Assembly: GCF_900106665.1 (NCBI RefSeq)
Contig: NZ_FNNA01000004.1
Span: 124,001-188,000 of the forward strand
Reading direction: 5' to 3'
DNA: 64,000 bases
Origin: Paracoccus sanguinis
GTDB lineage: Bacteria; Pseudomonadota; Alphaproteobacteria; Rhodobacterales; Rhodobacteraceae
A program made the position numbers and the translations under genes. The first letter of the stretch is position 1, and every line of letters starts with the position of its first letter. Positions 17,798 through 26,883 of the stretch are shown piece after piece. The notes beneath the pieces were generated by a model. That model ran no database searches. It had not been told where the DNA came from and was given only the letters and a program-made list of their open reading frames with translations.

Positions 17798-19020
17798 TGG
17801 CGCGGATCGCCCTGTGCCTGCCGTCGCTGCGCAGCCATGCCGCCGTGCACGGCGTGCTGGCGCGGGCGCTGGCGGCGCGGGGCCACACGGTGAGCCTCGT
17901 CGGCAGCGCGCCGCTGGCGCCGCTGGCCCGGGCCGAGGGGGTCGCCTGGGCGGATCTCGGCGGCCGGCCCGAGCCCGACCTGCGCGGCGCCGGGCTGGCG
18001 CGGACGCTGTGGGCCACGGCCGCCGCGACCCGGGCCTGGGTGGCGCACGGCCCCGAGACGCTCGCGCGGCTTGCCCCCGATCTGGTCATCGCCGATCAGG
18101 CCGAGCCGGGGGCAAGCCTTGCCGCCGAGGCCGCGGGCCTGCCCCGCGCCACGCTCGCCGCGGCGCTGCCGATGGACCGCGACATGGCGATCCCGCCGCC
18201 ATTCGTGGACTGGCCGTGGCTGGACGGCGCGGCGGGGGTGCGCCGCAATCGCGGCGGCTGGCGGGTCGCCGACGCGCTGCTGCTGCTGCAACGCCGGGCG
18301 CTGGCGCAGGGGTGCCGCGATCACGGCCTGCCGCTGCGGACGCTGTTGTCGGACTGGATCGCCCCCGATCTGGACCTGCGCCAGCTCGTCCCGGCGCTGG
18401 ATTTCCCGCACGACCTGCCCCCCGGCGCGGCGCCCGTGGGGCCGCTGCGGGACGGCGGGCCGGGGACGCTCGACGGCGATCCGGGCGATGCGCGGCCGAT
18501 CGTCTTTGCCTCGCTCGGGACGTTGCAGGGCGGCCGGCGGGGGCTGATGACCGCGATCGCCGCGGCAGCCGAGGGCCTTGGCGTGCGCCTGCTTCTGGCC
18601 CACGCGGGCGGGCTGACCGAGGCGCAGGCCCGCGCCCTGCCCGGCGCGCCCGAGGTCCGGGCGCTCTGGCCGCAACGGGCGGTGCTGGCGCGCGCGGCGG
18701 CCTGCATCACCCATGCGGGGCTGAACACGGCGCTGGACTGCGTGGCCGCGCGGGTGCCGATGGTGGCGATCCCGCTGGCGTTCGAACAGCCGGCCACCGC
18801 CGCCCGGCTCGCGCATCATGGGCTCGCCCGCGTCGTCCCGCCGCGCCGGGCCGATCCCGCCACGATCCGCGCCGCGCTGGTCGAGGCGCTGTCGGGCGCC
18901 ATGCGCCCCCGCTTCGACGCCCCAGCGCGGGCGCTGGCCGAGGCCGGCGGCGCCCCCCGCGCCGTGGCACTTGTCGAGGCGCTGCTCGCGCGCCCCGCCA
19001 CGACCGGACGCGCGGCATGA
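17797..19020 (+). CDS. crtX: Zeaxanthin/astaxanthin glucosyltransferase
   Basis: 407 residues. GT-B fold UDP-glycosyltransferase: an N-terminal Rossmann start ARIALCLPSLRSHAAVHGVL, and a C-terminal donor-binding block HAGLNTALDCVAARVPMVAI followed by a proline and ...EQPATAARL (the His-Gly...Pro...Gln pattern of UDPGTs). CrtX adds glucose to the 3-hydroxyl groups, so the end products should include astaxanthin or zeaxanthin glucosides. The Paracoccus strains known to make astaxanthin glucoside provide the precedent. It lies between crtZ and crtY with overlapping stops and starts. Confidence 0.85.
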   Translation: MARIALCLPSLRSHAAVHGVLARALAARGHTVSLVGSAPLAPLARAEGVAWADLGGRPEPDLRGAGLARTLWATAAATRAWVAHGPETLARLAPDLVIADQAEPGASLAAEAAGLPRATLAAALPMDRDMAIPPPFVDWPWLDGAAGVRRNRGGWRVADALLLLQRRALAQGCRDHGLPLRTLLSDWIAPDLDLRQLVPALDFPHDLPPGAAPVGPLRDGGPGTLDGDPGDARPIVFASLGTLQGGRRGLMTAIAAAAEGLGVRLLLAHAGGLTEAQARALPGAPEVRALWPQRAVLARAAACITHAGLNTALDCVAARVPMVAIPLAFEQPATAARLAHHGLARVVPPRRADPATIRAALVEALSGAMRPRFDAPARALAEAGGAPRAVALVEALLARPATTGRAA

Positions 19021-20186
19021 CCGGGGCGCAGGACGCCGATCTGCTGATCGCCGGGGCGGGGCTCTCGGCCGGGCTGATCGCGCTGGCGGTCCGGGCGGCG
19101 CGGCCGGATTGCCGCGTCCTGCTGGTCGATGCGGCGCCTGCGCCCACCGGGTCGCACACCTGGTCCTTTCACCTGCCCGACCTGCCGCCCGCATGGCTGG
19201 CCCGGCTGTCCCCCGGGCTGCGCGCCCGCTGGGACGGGCAGGAGGTGCGGTTTTCCGACCATGCCCGACGGCTGCGCGCGGGCTATGCCGCGCTCGACGA
19301 TGCGGGCCTCGCGCGGCTGGTGGCGGACAGCGGGGCCGAGGTGATCCGCGCCGCCCCCGTCGCACAGGCCGATGCGGCCGGGCTGGTACTGGCCGACGGG
19401 CGGCGGCTGAGCGCGCCTTGCGTGATCGACGCGCGGGGGGCGCGTCCCTCGCGCCATCTGGTGACCGGGTTCCAGAAGTTCGTGGGCCTCGAGATCGAGA
19501 CCGAGGCCCCGCACGGCGTCGCCCGCCCGGTGATCATGGACGCCACCGTGCCGCAGGAGGACGGCTATCGCTTCGTCTATCTGCTGCCCTTTTCGCCCAC
19601 CCGGTTGCTGATCGAGGACACCCGCTACAGCGACGGCGCGGCGCTGGACGACGCCGCGCTGGCGGATGCCATCGCCGCCTATGCCCGGGCGCGGGGCTGG
19701 GCGGGGCGCGAGGTCCGGCGCGAGCGCGGCGTGCTGCCCATCGCGCTGGCCCATGACGCGGCCGGGTTCTGGGACGAGGCGGCGGGCGGCGCGGTCCCCG
19801 TCGGTCTGCGCGCCGGGCTGTTTCACCCGGTGACGGGCTATTCGCTGCCCGTGGCGGCGCGGGTCGCCGATGCGGTCGCGGCCGCCTCTCCCCTGACCAC
19901 CGCGGCGGCGATGGCCGCCGTCCGCCGCCTCGCGCTGACCAAGGCGCGCGAGGATCGGTTCCTGCGCCTGCTGAACCGGATGCTGTTCCGCGGCTGCCCG
20001 CCCGAGCGGCGCCACCGCATCCTGTCGCGGTTCTACCGCCTGCCCGAGGGGCTGATCGAGCGCTTCTACGCCGGGCGGCTGACCACGCTCGACCGGCTGC
20101 GGATCGTCACGGGCAAGCCGCCCATCCCGATCCGCGACGCGCTGCCCTGCCTGCCCGAAGCCCCGCTCTTCAAGGAATCGCCATGA
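19017..20186 (+). CDS. crtY: Lycopene beta-cyclase
   Basis: 389 residues; ATG at 19017 overlaps the crtX stop (ATGA). It cyclises both ends of lycopene to beta-carotene. It has the N-terminal dinucleotide-binding DLLIAGAGLSAGLIALAV, the family block PTGSHTWSFH, the central VIDARG and MDATVPQEDGYRFVYLLP, the LLIEDTRYSD strand, and the late FHPVTGYSLP. These are all hallmarks of the CrtY (not CrtL) class. Its stop overlaps the crtI start. Confidence 0.92.
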   Translation: MTGAQDADLLIAGAGLSAGLIALAVRAARPDCRVLLVDAAPAPTGSHTWSFHLPDLPPAWLARLSPGLRARWDGQEVRFSDHARRLRAGYAALDDAGLARLVADSGAEVIRAAPVAQADAAGLVLADGRRLSAPCVIDARGARPSRHLVTGFQKFVGLEIETEAPHGVARPVIMDATVPQEDGYRFVYLLPFSPTRLLIEDTRYSDGAALDDAALADAIAAYARARGWAGREVRRERGVLPIALAHDAAGFWDEAAGGAVPVGLRAGLFHPVTGYSLPVAARVADAVAAASPLTTAAAMAAVRRLALTKAREDRFLRLLNRMLFRGCPPERRHRILSRFYRLPEGLIERFYAGRLTTLDRLRIVTGKPPIPIRDALPCLPEAPLFKESP

Positions 20187-21679
20187 CCCGACCCCGCTCT
20201 GCCATCGTCATCGGCTCGGGCTTCGGCGGGCTTGCGCTGGCGATCCGCCTGCAATCGGCCGGCATCGCCACCACGGTGGTGGAGGGCCGCGACGGGCCGG
20301 GCGGGCGGGCCTATGTCTGGCGCGATCAGGGCCATGTCTTCGACGCCGGCCCCACGGTCATCACCGACCCCGACAGCCTGCGCGAGCTGTGGGCACTGAG
20401 CGGGCAGGACATGGCCCGCGACGTGACGCTGTTGCCCGTCTCGCCCTTCTACCGGCTGCTCTGGGCCGACGGGCGGCAGTTCGACTATGTCGGCGACAGT
20501 GCGGGGCTCGAGGCGCAGATCGCGGCGTTCGATCCGGCCGATGTCGAGGGCTACCATCGGTTTCACGACTACGCCGAGGCCGTCTACCGTGAGGGCTACC
20601 TGCGGCTCGGCACCGTGCCGTTCCTCGACTTCCGCCAGATGCTGCAGGCCGCGCCGGCGCTGGTCCGGCTCGAGGCGTACCGCTCGGTCCACAGCCTCGT
20701 CGCGCGGTTCATCCGCGACCCGCATCTGCGGCAGGCGTTCTCGTTCCACACGCTGCTGGTGGGGGGCAACCCGTTCTCGACCTCGGCGATCTATGCGCTG
20801 ATCCACGCGCTGGAACGCCGCGGCGGGGTCTGGTTCGCGCAAGGGGGCACGAACCGGCTGGTGGCGGGGATGGTCGCGCTGTTCGAGCGTCTGGGCGGCA
20901 CGCTGCGGCTGAACGCCCCGGTCGCGCGGATCGAGACCGAGGGCGCGCGCGCCACGGGCGTCGCCCTCGCCTCGGGCGAGCGGATCGCGGCCGACATGGT
21001 GGCCAGCAACGCCGACGTGATGCACAGCTACCGCGACCTGCTGGCCGGCACCCGCCGCGGGCGGACCAAGGCCGCGATCCTTGGCCGCCAGCGCTGGTCG
21101 ATGTCGCTCTTCGTGGTCCATTTCGGGCTGGACCGCATCCCCGAGGGGCTGGCCCATCACACCGTGCTGTTCGGCCCCCGCTACCGCGAGCTGGTCAACG
21201 AGATCTTTCGCGGCCCGGCGCTGCCCGAGGATTTCTCGCTCTACCTGCACAGCCCCAGCGTCACCGACCCGAGCCTCGCGCCGCCGGGGATGTCCACGCA
21301 TTACGCGCTCGCCCCCGTGCCGCATCTGGGCCGCGCCGCCGTGGATTGGGCGGCCGAGGGGCCCGCCTACGCCGACCGCATCCTCGCGGCGCTCGAAGAG
21401 CGGGTGATCCCCGGCCTGCACGATCACCTGCGGGTGCGGCGCATCTTCACCCCCGCCGATTTCGCGGGCGAGTTGAACGCCCATCACGGCAGCGCCTTCT
21501 CGGTCGAGCCGATCCTCGCCCAGTCGGCATGGTTCCGGCCGCACAACCGCGACCGGACGTTCCGCAACCTCTATATCGTCGGGGCCGGCACCCATCCGGG
21601 GGCGGGCATCCCGGGCGTGGTGGGGTCGGCCAAGGCCACCGCCGGGGTGATGCTTTCCGATGCCGGGATCGGCCGTTGA
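20183..21679 (+). CDS. crtI: Phytoene desaturase (lycopene-forming)
   Basis: 498 residues. FAD-dependent; it converts phytoene to lycopene by four desaturations. N-terminal AIVIGSGFGGLALAIRLQSAG, the GRAYVWRDQGHVFDAGPTVI block near residue 45, and the bacterial-type desaturase signature at the C-terminus: VGAGTHPGAGIPGVVGSAKA. Length is normal for CrtI. It overlaps crtY by four bases and crtB by four bases. Confidence 0.93.
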   Translation: MTRPRSAIVIGSGFGGLALAIRLQSAGIATTVVEGRDGPGGRAYVWRDQGHVFDAGPTVITDPDSLRELWALSGQDMARDVTLLPVSPFYRLLWADGRQFDYVGDSAGLEAQIAAFDPADVEGYHRFHDYAEAVYREGYLRLGTVPFLDFRQMLQAAPALVRLEAYRSVHSLVARFIRDPHLRQAFSFHTLLVGGNPFSTSAIYALIHALERRGGVWFAQGGTNRLVAGMVALFERLGGTLRLNAPVARIETEGARATGVALASGERIAADMVASNADVMHSYRDLLAGTRRGRTKAAILGRQRWSMSLFVVHFGLDRIPEGLAHHTVLFGPRYRELVNEIFRGPALPEDFSLYLHSPSVTDPSLAPPGMSTHYALAPVPHLGRAAVDWAAEGPAYADRILAALEERVIPGLHDHLRVRRIFTPADFAGELNAHHGSAFSVEPILAQSAWFRPHNRDRTFRNLYIVGAGTHPGAGIPGVVGSAKATAGVMLSDAGIGR

Positions 21680-22599
21680 GCGGCGCACCGGTCGCCGAAT
21701 CCGAGGCCGCGATCGCCGCGGGGTCACAGAGCTTCGCGGCCGCCGCCCGGCTGATGCCGCGGGCGATGCGCGACGACGTGGTGATGCTCTATGCCTGGTG
21801 CCGCCACGCCGACGACGTGATCGACGGGCAATCGCTGGGGTCGGCGCCAGAGCGGGTGGACGACCCCGCGGCGCGGCTGACGGCGCTGCGGGCCGAGACG
21901 CTCGCGGCGCTGCAGGGCGACGCCCCCATGACGCCGCCCTTCGAGGCGCTGCGCCGGGTCGCGCGCCGGCATGATTTCCCGGCCGACTGGCCGCTGGCGC
22001 TGATCGACGGGTTTGCCATGGACGTCGCGGGGCGGCGCTATCGGACCATCGAGGACACGCTGGACTACGCCTATCACGTCGCGGGCGTCGTCGGCGTTAT
22101 GATGGCGCGGGTGATGGGGGTGCGGGACGAGGCCGCGCTGGACCGCGCCTGCGATCTGGGGATTGCCTTCCAGCTCACCAACATCGCCCGCGACATCCTG
22201 GACGATGCGGCCATCGGCCGGGTCTATCTGCCGCAGGACTGGCTGGCGGGCCTGCCGCCGCTGGGCCCCGGCACGGCGCCCTCGCCCGCGCTGCACAGCG
22301 CCGCGCTGCGGCTGCTCGATCTGGCCGAGCCGTACTACGCCTCGGCCCGCGCGGGGTTGCCGGCGCTGCCGCTGCGCGCCGCCTGGTCGATCGCCGCGGC
22401 GCTGCGCATCTATCGCCAGATCGGGGTGAAGATCCGCGCCGGCGGGCCGGAGGGGATGACCCGCCGCGCCGGCACCGGGCGGGCAGAGAAGGCGGGGCTC
22501 GCGGCGGCGGCGGCGGGGGATGCGATGCGCTCGCGGGGTCGGGGGCGGGCCGTCTCGCGCGACCCGGGGCTGTTCCAGCGGCCGCGCGGGCCGGTCTGA
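21676..22599 (+). CDS. crtB: Phytoene synthase
   Basis: 307 residues. The only suitable start is TTG at 21676, which overlaps the crtI stop (TTGA); the frame is open upstream but that part is shadow of crtI. It joins two GGPP molecules to phytoene. Asp-rich motifs: RHADDVIDGQ (about residue 46) and NIARDILDDAAIGR (about 175), with YAYHVAGVVGVMMARVMG between them. The first residues (SGAPVAESEAAIAAGSQSF) resemble the CrtB start of Paracoccus. It ends the operon; 180 bp without a gene follow. Confidence 0.92.
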   Translation: MSGAPVAESEAAIAAGSQSFAAAARLMPRAMRDDVVMLYAWCRHADDVIDGQSLGSAPERVDDPAARLTALRAETLAALQGDAPMTPPFEALRRVARRHDFPADWPLALIDGFAMDVAGRRYRTIEDTLDYAYHVAGVVGVMMARVMGVRDEAALDRACDLGIAFQLTNIARDILDDAAIGRVYLPQDWLAGLPPLGPGTAPSPALHSAALRLLDLAEPYYASARAGLPALPLRAAWSIAAALRIYRQIGVKIRAGGPEGMTRRAGTGRAEKAGLAAAAAGDAMRSRGRGRAVSRDPGLFQRPRGPV

Positions 22600-22779
22600 C
22601 GCGGCGAGCCGGCGTCTGCGGCGGCATCGTGAGCTGGCGAATGGGCGCGTGCCGTCTGCCGTCGCGCGCAGGATTGCGCTGGTTGGCCGCGAACCGCTCT
22701 GACATCATGACGCGAAACCCACCGCTATTCCCCTCACAATCACCTTGTTCGTGAGCCGAATACGCCCCACAATCCCCTC

Positions 22780-23880
22780 ATGGAGATCTGGGAAACCCCC
22801 GCCTGGCCGCGCTTCACCCACGACCCCGCCCGGACCGAGGGGCCGCTGGAGGCGTTCTCCGCGCGGCTCGGGGCGATGTCCGGGCTGCACGAGGCGCTCT
22901 CGGCCGACGAGCGGCGCGAGGCATTCCTGCGTGCCGTCACGCATGAGGCCGTCTCGTCCTTCGCCATCGAGGGCGCCACCCTGCCTGCCGCCCAGATCGA
23001 GGCCTCGGTCGTGGCCTCGCTGGCCCATCGCGGGCGCGAGCCGCAGCGGCGCAGCGATGCCATCGCCACGCTCATGCTCGAGGCGCGGGCGGGGCAGGGG
23101 GTGCTGGACGCGCCGACCCTCTTCCACTGGCACCGGCTGCTCTTTCACGGCACCGAGGTCGAGGACAAGGGCCGCTGGCGCAGCTTTGCCATGGTGATTG
23201 CCCGGACCGCCGCGGCCGGGCGCGACGAGGTGCTGTACCGCGCGCCCCCCGCCGCGCAAGTGCCCGCGATGATGGAGGATTTCCTCGCAGCACTCCCCCG
23301 CGACACCCGGCCGCTGCCGATCCGCGCGGCGCTGGCGCATCTGTGGTTCGAGTCGATCCACCCGTTCTCGGACGGCAACGGCCGGCTGGGCCGCGCCATC
23401 GTGGAGCACGTCTTCGCCCGCGACTCGGCGCTGCCCTTCTCGCTCTCGCGCTCGATCGAGGCCGACAAGCGCGGCTATTACGCCGCCCTGCAGGCCGGCC
23501 GCACGGTCGCCGGTGACCGCATCGATGCGACCCCGTTCGTGCTGTGGTTCCTCGAGCGCCTGATCGCGGGGGTCGAGGACGCCATGGCCGAGGCGCGCTT
23601 CCTCGTCACCCGCAACGGCTATTTCCTGCGCTTCCCCGACTTGCCCCCGCGCGGACAGGCGGTGCTGCGCCGCCTCTTCGCCGAGGGCCCCGACCGGGTC
23701 GCCCAGGGCATCAGCGCCGCGCCCTACGCGCGCATCGCCCGGGTCTCACCCGCGACGGCCACGCGCGACCTCGCCGAGCTGGAGCGCCTCGGCGCGATCC
23801 GCAAGGGCCCCGAGGGCGGGCGGTCGACGCGGTATCATATCGCCCATGATTCACGCGCTCGCGCGCCGGACAGGCCGTGA
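22780..23880 (+). CDS. Fic-domain AMP-transferase-type protein with C-terminal winged helix
   Basis: 366 residues. The Fic core motif HPFSDGNGRLGR is intact (His194 to Arg205). The inhibitory helix motif (S/T)-x3-E-(G/N) is present at the N-terminus (S60-FAI-E64-G65), so this is a class II, self-restrained Fic protein. The N-terminal IWETPAWPRF resembles the DUF4172/Fic_N segment, and a winged-helix DNA-binding domain follows near residues 290-345 (RIARVSPATATRDLAELERL). Such proteins usually AMPylate cytoplasmic targets, and the winged helix may regulate its own promoter. It is unrelated to the crt genes upstream. An inverted repeat ctcac/gtgag lies just before the gene. Confidence 0.85.
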   Translation: MEIWETPAWPRFTHDPARTEGPLEAFSARLGAMSGLHEALSADERREAFLRAVTHEAVSSFAIEGATLPAAQIEASVVASLAHRGREPQRRSDAIATLMLEARAGQGVLDAPTLFHWHRLLFHGTEVEDKGRWRSFAMVIARTAAAGRDEVLYRAPPAAQVPAMMEDFLAALPRDTRPLPIRAALAHLWFESIHPFSDGNGRLGRAIVEHVFARDSALPFSLSRSIEADKRGYYAALQAGRTVAGDRIDATPFVLWFLERLIAGVEDAMAEARFLVTRNGYFLRFPDLPPRGQAVLRRLFAEGPDRVAQGISAAPYARIARVSPATATRDLAELERLGAIRKGPEGGRSTRYHIAHDSRARAPDRP

Positions 23881-23898
23881 CGAGAAGGAGACGAGGCC

Positions 23899-25407
23899 AT
23901 GACCAACCACCTTCATGACGCGCTGCTCGGCGCGCGGGCCGGATCGGACCGGGCCTTCCTCATCGCCGCGGACGGCACCGAGACGAGCTATGCGGCGATC
24001 GAGCGCCAGTCGGCGCGGCTGGCCAACGCGCTCGTCACGGCCGGGGTGGCGCCCGGCGACCGGGTCGCCATGCAGGTCGAGAAATCGGCGACCGCGCTCA
24101 CGCTCTATCTGGCCGCGGTGCGGGCGGGGGCGGTGTTCCTGCCGCTGAACACGGCCTATACCGCTGACGAGATCGGCTATTTCCTGAACGACGCCCGCCC
24201 GGCGCTGGTCGTCTGTGACCCGGCGCGGGAGGCGGCGACACGGGCGCTCGGCGGCGCGGGGCAGGTGATGACGCTGGCCGCGGACGGCCTGTCGGGCAGC
24301 CTCGTCGACGCGGCGCGGGCCGAGCCCGAGACCCACGCCCCGGTTCCCCGCGGGCCCGACGATCTGGCGGCGATCCTCTATACCTCGGGGACCACGGGCC
24401 GGTCCAAGGGCGCGATGCTGAGCCACGCGAACCTGCTGTCGAACGCCCGGACGCTCTGCGACTACTGGCGCGTGACGGGCGACGACGTGCTGCTGCACGC
24501 GCTGCCGATCTTCCACACCCACGGGCTGTTCGTGGCGACCAACACGCTGATGCTCGCCGGCGGCGCGATGATCTTCCTGCCCCGCTTCGACGCGGCCGAG
24601 GCGGTCGCGCTGATGCCGCGGGCCACGCTGATGATGGGGGTGCCGACATTCTACACGCGGCTGCTCGACCGCGCCGACTTCACCCGCGACGCGGCCGCGG
24701 GGATGCGGCTCTTCATCTCGGGCTCGGCGCCGCTGCTGGCCGAGACGCATCGCGCCTTCGAGGCGCGAACGGGGCACCGGATACTCGAGCGCTACGGCAT
24801 GACCGAGACGAACATGAACACCTCGAACCCCTATGACGGCGAGCGCCGGGCCGGGACGGTGGGGGTCCCGCTGCCGGGGGTCGAGCTGCGGATCATGGGC
24901 GAGCACGGGGCGCTGCCCGACGGCGAGATCGGGATGATCGAGGTGCGCGGCCCGAACGTCTTTCAGGGCTACTGGCAGATGCCCGAAAAGACCGCCGAGG
25001 AGCTGCGCCCGGACGGCTGGTTCATCACCGGCGACCTGGGGCTGCGCGACGGCGACGGCTATGTCTCGATCGTCGGGCGCGGCAAGGACCTGGTCATCTC
25101 GGGCGGGTTCAACGTCTATCCGAAAGAGGTCGAGCTGCTGATCGACGAGCTGCCCGGGGTGCTGGAAAGCGCGGTGATCGGCGTCCCGCACCCCGACTTC
25201 GGCGAGGCGGTGGTCGCGATCGTCGCCCGCGCCCCGGGCGCCGACCCCGACCCGGACGCGATCCGCGGGGCGCTCGACGGGCGGCTCGCGCGGTTCAAAC
25301 AGCCGAAATCCGTGGTGATCGTGGACGAGCTGCCCCGCAACACCATGGGCAAGGTGCAGAAGGCCGCGCTGCGTCAGGCCCATGCGGGGATGTTTGCGGC
25401 AGGGTAG
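23899..25407 (+). CDS. matB: Malonyl-CoA synthetase (malonate-CoA ligase)
   Basis: 502 residues; a GAAGGAGACGAGGCC ribosome-binding region precedes the ATG. Acyl-adenylate-forming ligase motifs: the P-loop YTSGTTGRSKGAML, the family-specific RYGMTETNMNTSNPYDG (malonate-specific arrangement), GDLGLRDGDGY, the hinge GRGKDLVISGGFNVYPKEVE and the catalytic lysine in NTMGKVQKAAL. It makes malonyl-CoA from malonate for fatty acid synthesis or decarboxylation. A TRAP transporter operon follows after 121 bp, which recalls malonate uptake loci of other alphaproteobacteria. Confidence 0.85.
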   Translation: MTNHLHDALLGARAGSDRAFLIAADGTETSYAAIERQSARLANALVTAGVAPGDRVAMQVEKSATALTLYLAAVRAGAVFLPLNTAYTADEIGYFLNDARPALVVCDPAREAATRALGGAGQVMTLAADGLSGSLVDAARAEPETHAPVPRGPDDLAAILYTSGTTGRSKGAMLSHANLLSNARTLCDYWRVTGDDVLLHALPIFHTHGLFVATNTLMLAGGAMIFLPRFDAAEAVALMPRATLMMGVPTFYTRLLDRADFTRDAAAGMRLFISGSAPLLAETHRAFEARTGHRILERYGMTETNMNTSNPYDGERRAGTVGVPLPGVELRIMGEHGALPDGEIGMIEVRGPNVFQGYWQMPEKTAEELRPDGWFITGDLGLRDGDGYVSIVGRGKDLVISGGFNVYPKEVELLIDELPGVLESAVIGVPHPDFGEAVVAIVARAPGADPDPDAIRGALDGRLARFKQPKSVVIVDELPRNTMGKVQKAALRQAHAGMFAAG

Positions 25408-25411
25408 GGGG

Positions 25412-25435
25412 GCGCTGAGGCGCGCGCGTCAGCGC
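25412..25435 (+). terminator. Hairpin after matB, possible terminator
   Basis: GCGCTGA (25412-25418) pairs with TCAGCGC (25429-25435) across a ten-base GC-rich loop. It starts five bases after the matB stop. No T-run follows, so termination is inferred from position. Confidence 0.4.
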
Positions 25436-25528
25436 AGCGCATGGAAGCGATAGGCGCCGCCTATTTGTCAGGCCGGACATCCGCTGTCATGCTGATTCCC
25501 GATCACGCCATTGGGAAGGGTTACGACC

Positions 25529-26512
25529 ATGAAGGCTTTTTCGGGCGCCCGTCTGTCGGGGGCGGTTGCGGTTCTTCTGGCCTGTGCCGCGGGTCCGGCA
25601 TCCGCCGAAACGACGATCCGCATCGGCCACGTCCTCGCCGAAAGCCACAGCTGGAACATCGCCGCGCAGGGCTTTGCCAAGGACGTGGCCGAGAAGACCG
25701 GCGGTGAGCTGAAGGTCGAGATCTTCCCCGGCGGCCAGCTCGGCACTGAAAAGGAGGTCATCGAGGGGCTTCAGTTCGGCTCGGTCCAGGGCGGGGTCAT
25801 CGGGGCCGGGTCGTTCCAGAGCGTCGAGCCGAAGCTGGGCATCATCGAGATGCCCTATGCCTGGCCGACCCGCGAAAAGGCGTTCGCGGCGCTCGACGGC
25901 GATCTGGGGACCGCGCTGGCCAAGCTGCTCGAGGCCAAGAACATCAAGGTCCTCGCCTGGTGGGAGAACGGCTTCCGTGACTTGACGAACTCGAAACGGC
26001 CGATCACGACGCCTGCCGATCTCGCCGGGCTCAAGATCCGGGTCACGCCGGACAAGGTGCGGCTCGAGACGTTCGAGGCGCTCGGCGCGCAGCCCGCGCC
26101 GCTGGCCTTCGGCGAGCTCTACTCGGCGCTGCAGCAGGGGGTGTTCGACGCGCAGGAAAACCCGCTGGCGGTCATCGAGTCGTCCTCGTTCTTCGACGTG
26201 CAGAAATATGTCTCGAAGACCGAGCACGTCTGGGGCGCGGCGGCGCTGGTGCTGTCGAAGCCGGTCTGGGACAAGCTGACGCCAGACCAGCAGCAGGTGG
26301 TCGAGGCCGCGGCGAAGGACTGGGGCGCGAAGCAGCGCCAGATGGTGACCGACGGCACCGCCGAGACGGTCAAGAACCTCGAGGCCAAGGGGATGGTCTT
26401 CAACGAGGTCGACAAGGCGGCGTTCGAGGCCGCGGTCAAGCCGGTCTGGGACAAGAACGCCGCGGTGTTCGGCGACGAGCTGATGGCGCTGGTCGAGACG
26501 TATCGCAAGTGA
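25529..26512 (+). CDS. TRAP transporter solute-binding protein (DctP family)
   Basis: 327 residues; ATG at 25529 with GGGAAGGG upstream. A Sec signal peptide (LSGAVAVLLACAAGPASA) precedes ETTIRIGHVLAESHSWN. The DctP body includes FPGGQLGTEKEVIEGLQFG, LAWWENGFRDLTN, the ligand-binding arginine region LKIRVTPDKVRLETFEALGAQP and QQGVFDAQENP, typical of C4-dicarboxylate or similar carboxylate binders. It is the first gene of a P-cupin-Q-M operon with overlapping starts. The substrate is not fixed by sequence; malonate is an attractive guess from the upstream matB. Confidence 0.85.
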   Translation: MKAFSGARLSGAVAVLLACAAGPASAETTIRIGHVLAESHSWNIAAQGFAKDVAEKTGGELKVEIFPGGQLGTEKEVIEGLQFGSVQGGVIGAGSFQSVEPKLGIIEMPYAWPTREKAFAALDGDLGTALAKLLEAKNIKVLAWWENGFRDLTNSKRPITTPADLAGLKIRVTPDKVRLETFEALGAQPAPLAFGELYSALQQGVFDAQENPLAVIESSSFFDVQKYVSKTEHVWGAAALVLSKPVWDKLTPDQQQVVEAAAKDWGAKQRQMVTDGTAETVKNLEAKGMVFNEVDKAAFEAAVKPVWDKNAAVFGDELMALVETYRK

Positions 26513-26883
26513 CCCAGGCTCTGCCCGAGATCCGGCATCTCGACCAGATCGAGTCCGTGCCGCTGTTCGACTTCAGCCAGAAGACCGTCTTTTCGCCGAA
26601 GCAACGCGGCGAAGGCTTCATCAAGCTGGCCGTGACCACGGGCCGCAAGGGCGCGCGCAGCGTGCCCCACGCCCATCCCCGCGACGAGGTCACCCTGACG
26701 CTGAGCGGCGAGGCGGTGCTGCGCGCCTACGGGCAGTCCTATCACATGACGGCCGGCACGGCCCTGCGCCTGCCGCCGGGCTGCGTCCACGAGGTCGAGG
26801 TGCTGTCGGACGAATGGGTGGTGGTCGCGGCCTATTGCGACGAATGCCAGCTTTGCGTGCCGCTGCACGGGGCGAGGCCGTGA
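26509..26883 (+). CDS. Cupin-domain protein inside the TRAP operon
   Basis: 124 residues from a GTG that overlaps the dctP stop. Single cupin barrel: HAHPRDEVTLTLSGEAVLRAYG (first metal-binding motif, H-x-H-x4-E) and LPPGCVHEVEVLSDEWVVV (second motif). A cysteine pair (CDECQLC) near the C-terminus is unusual for a small cupin and could bind metal or form a disulphide. Its place between the binding protein and the small permease suggests it handles the transported compound. No enzyme activity can be read. Confidence 0.7.
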   Translation: MTQALPEIRHLDQIESVPLFDFSQKTVFSPKQRGEGFIKLAVTTGRKGARSVPHAHPRDEVTLTLSGEAVLRAYGQSYHMTAGTALRLPPGCVHEVEVLSDEWVVVAAYCDECQLCVPLHGARP

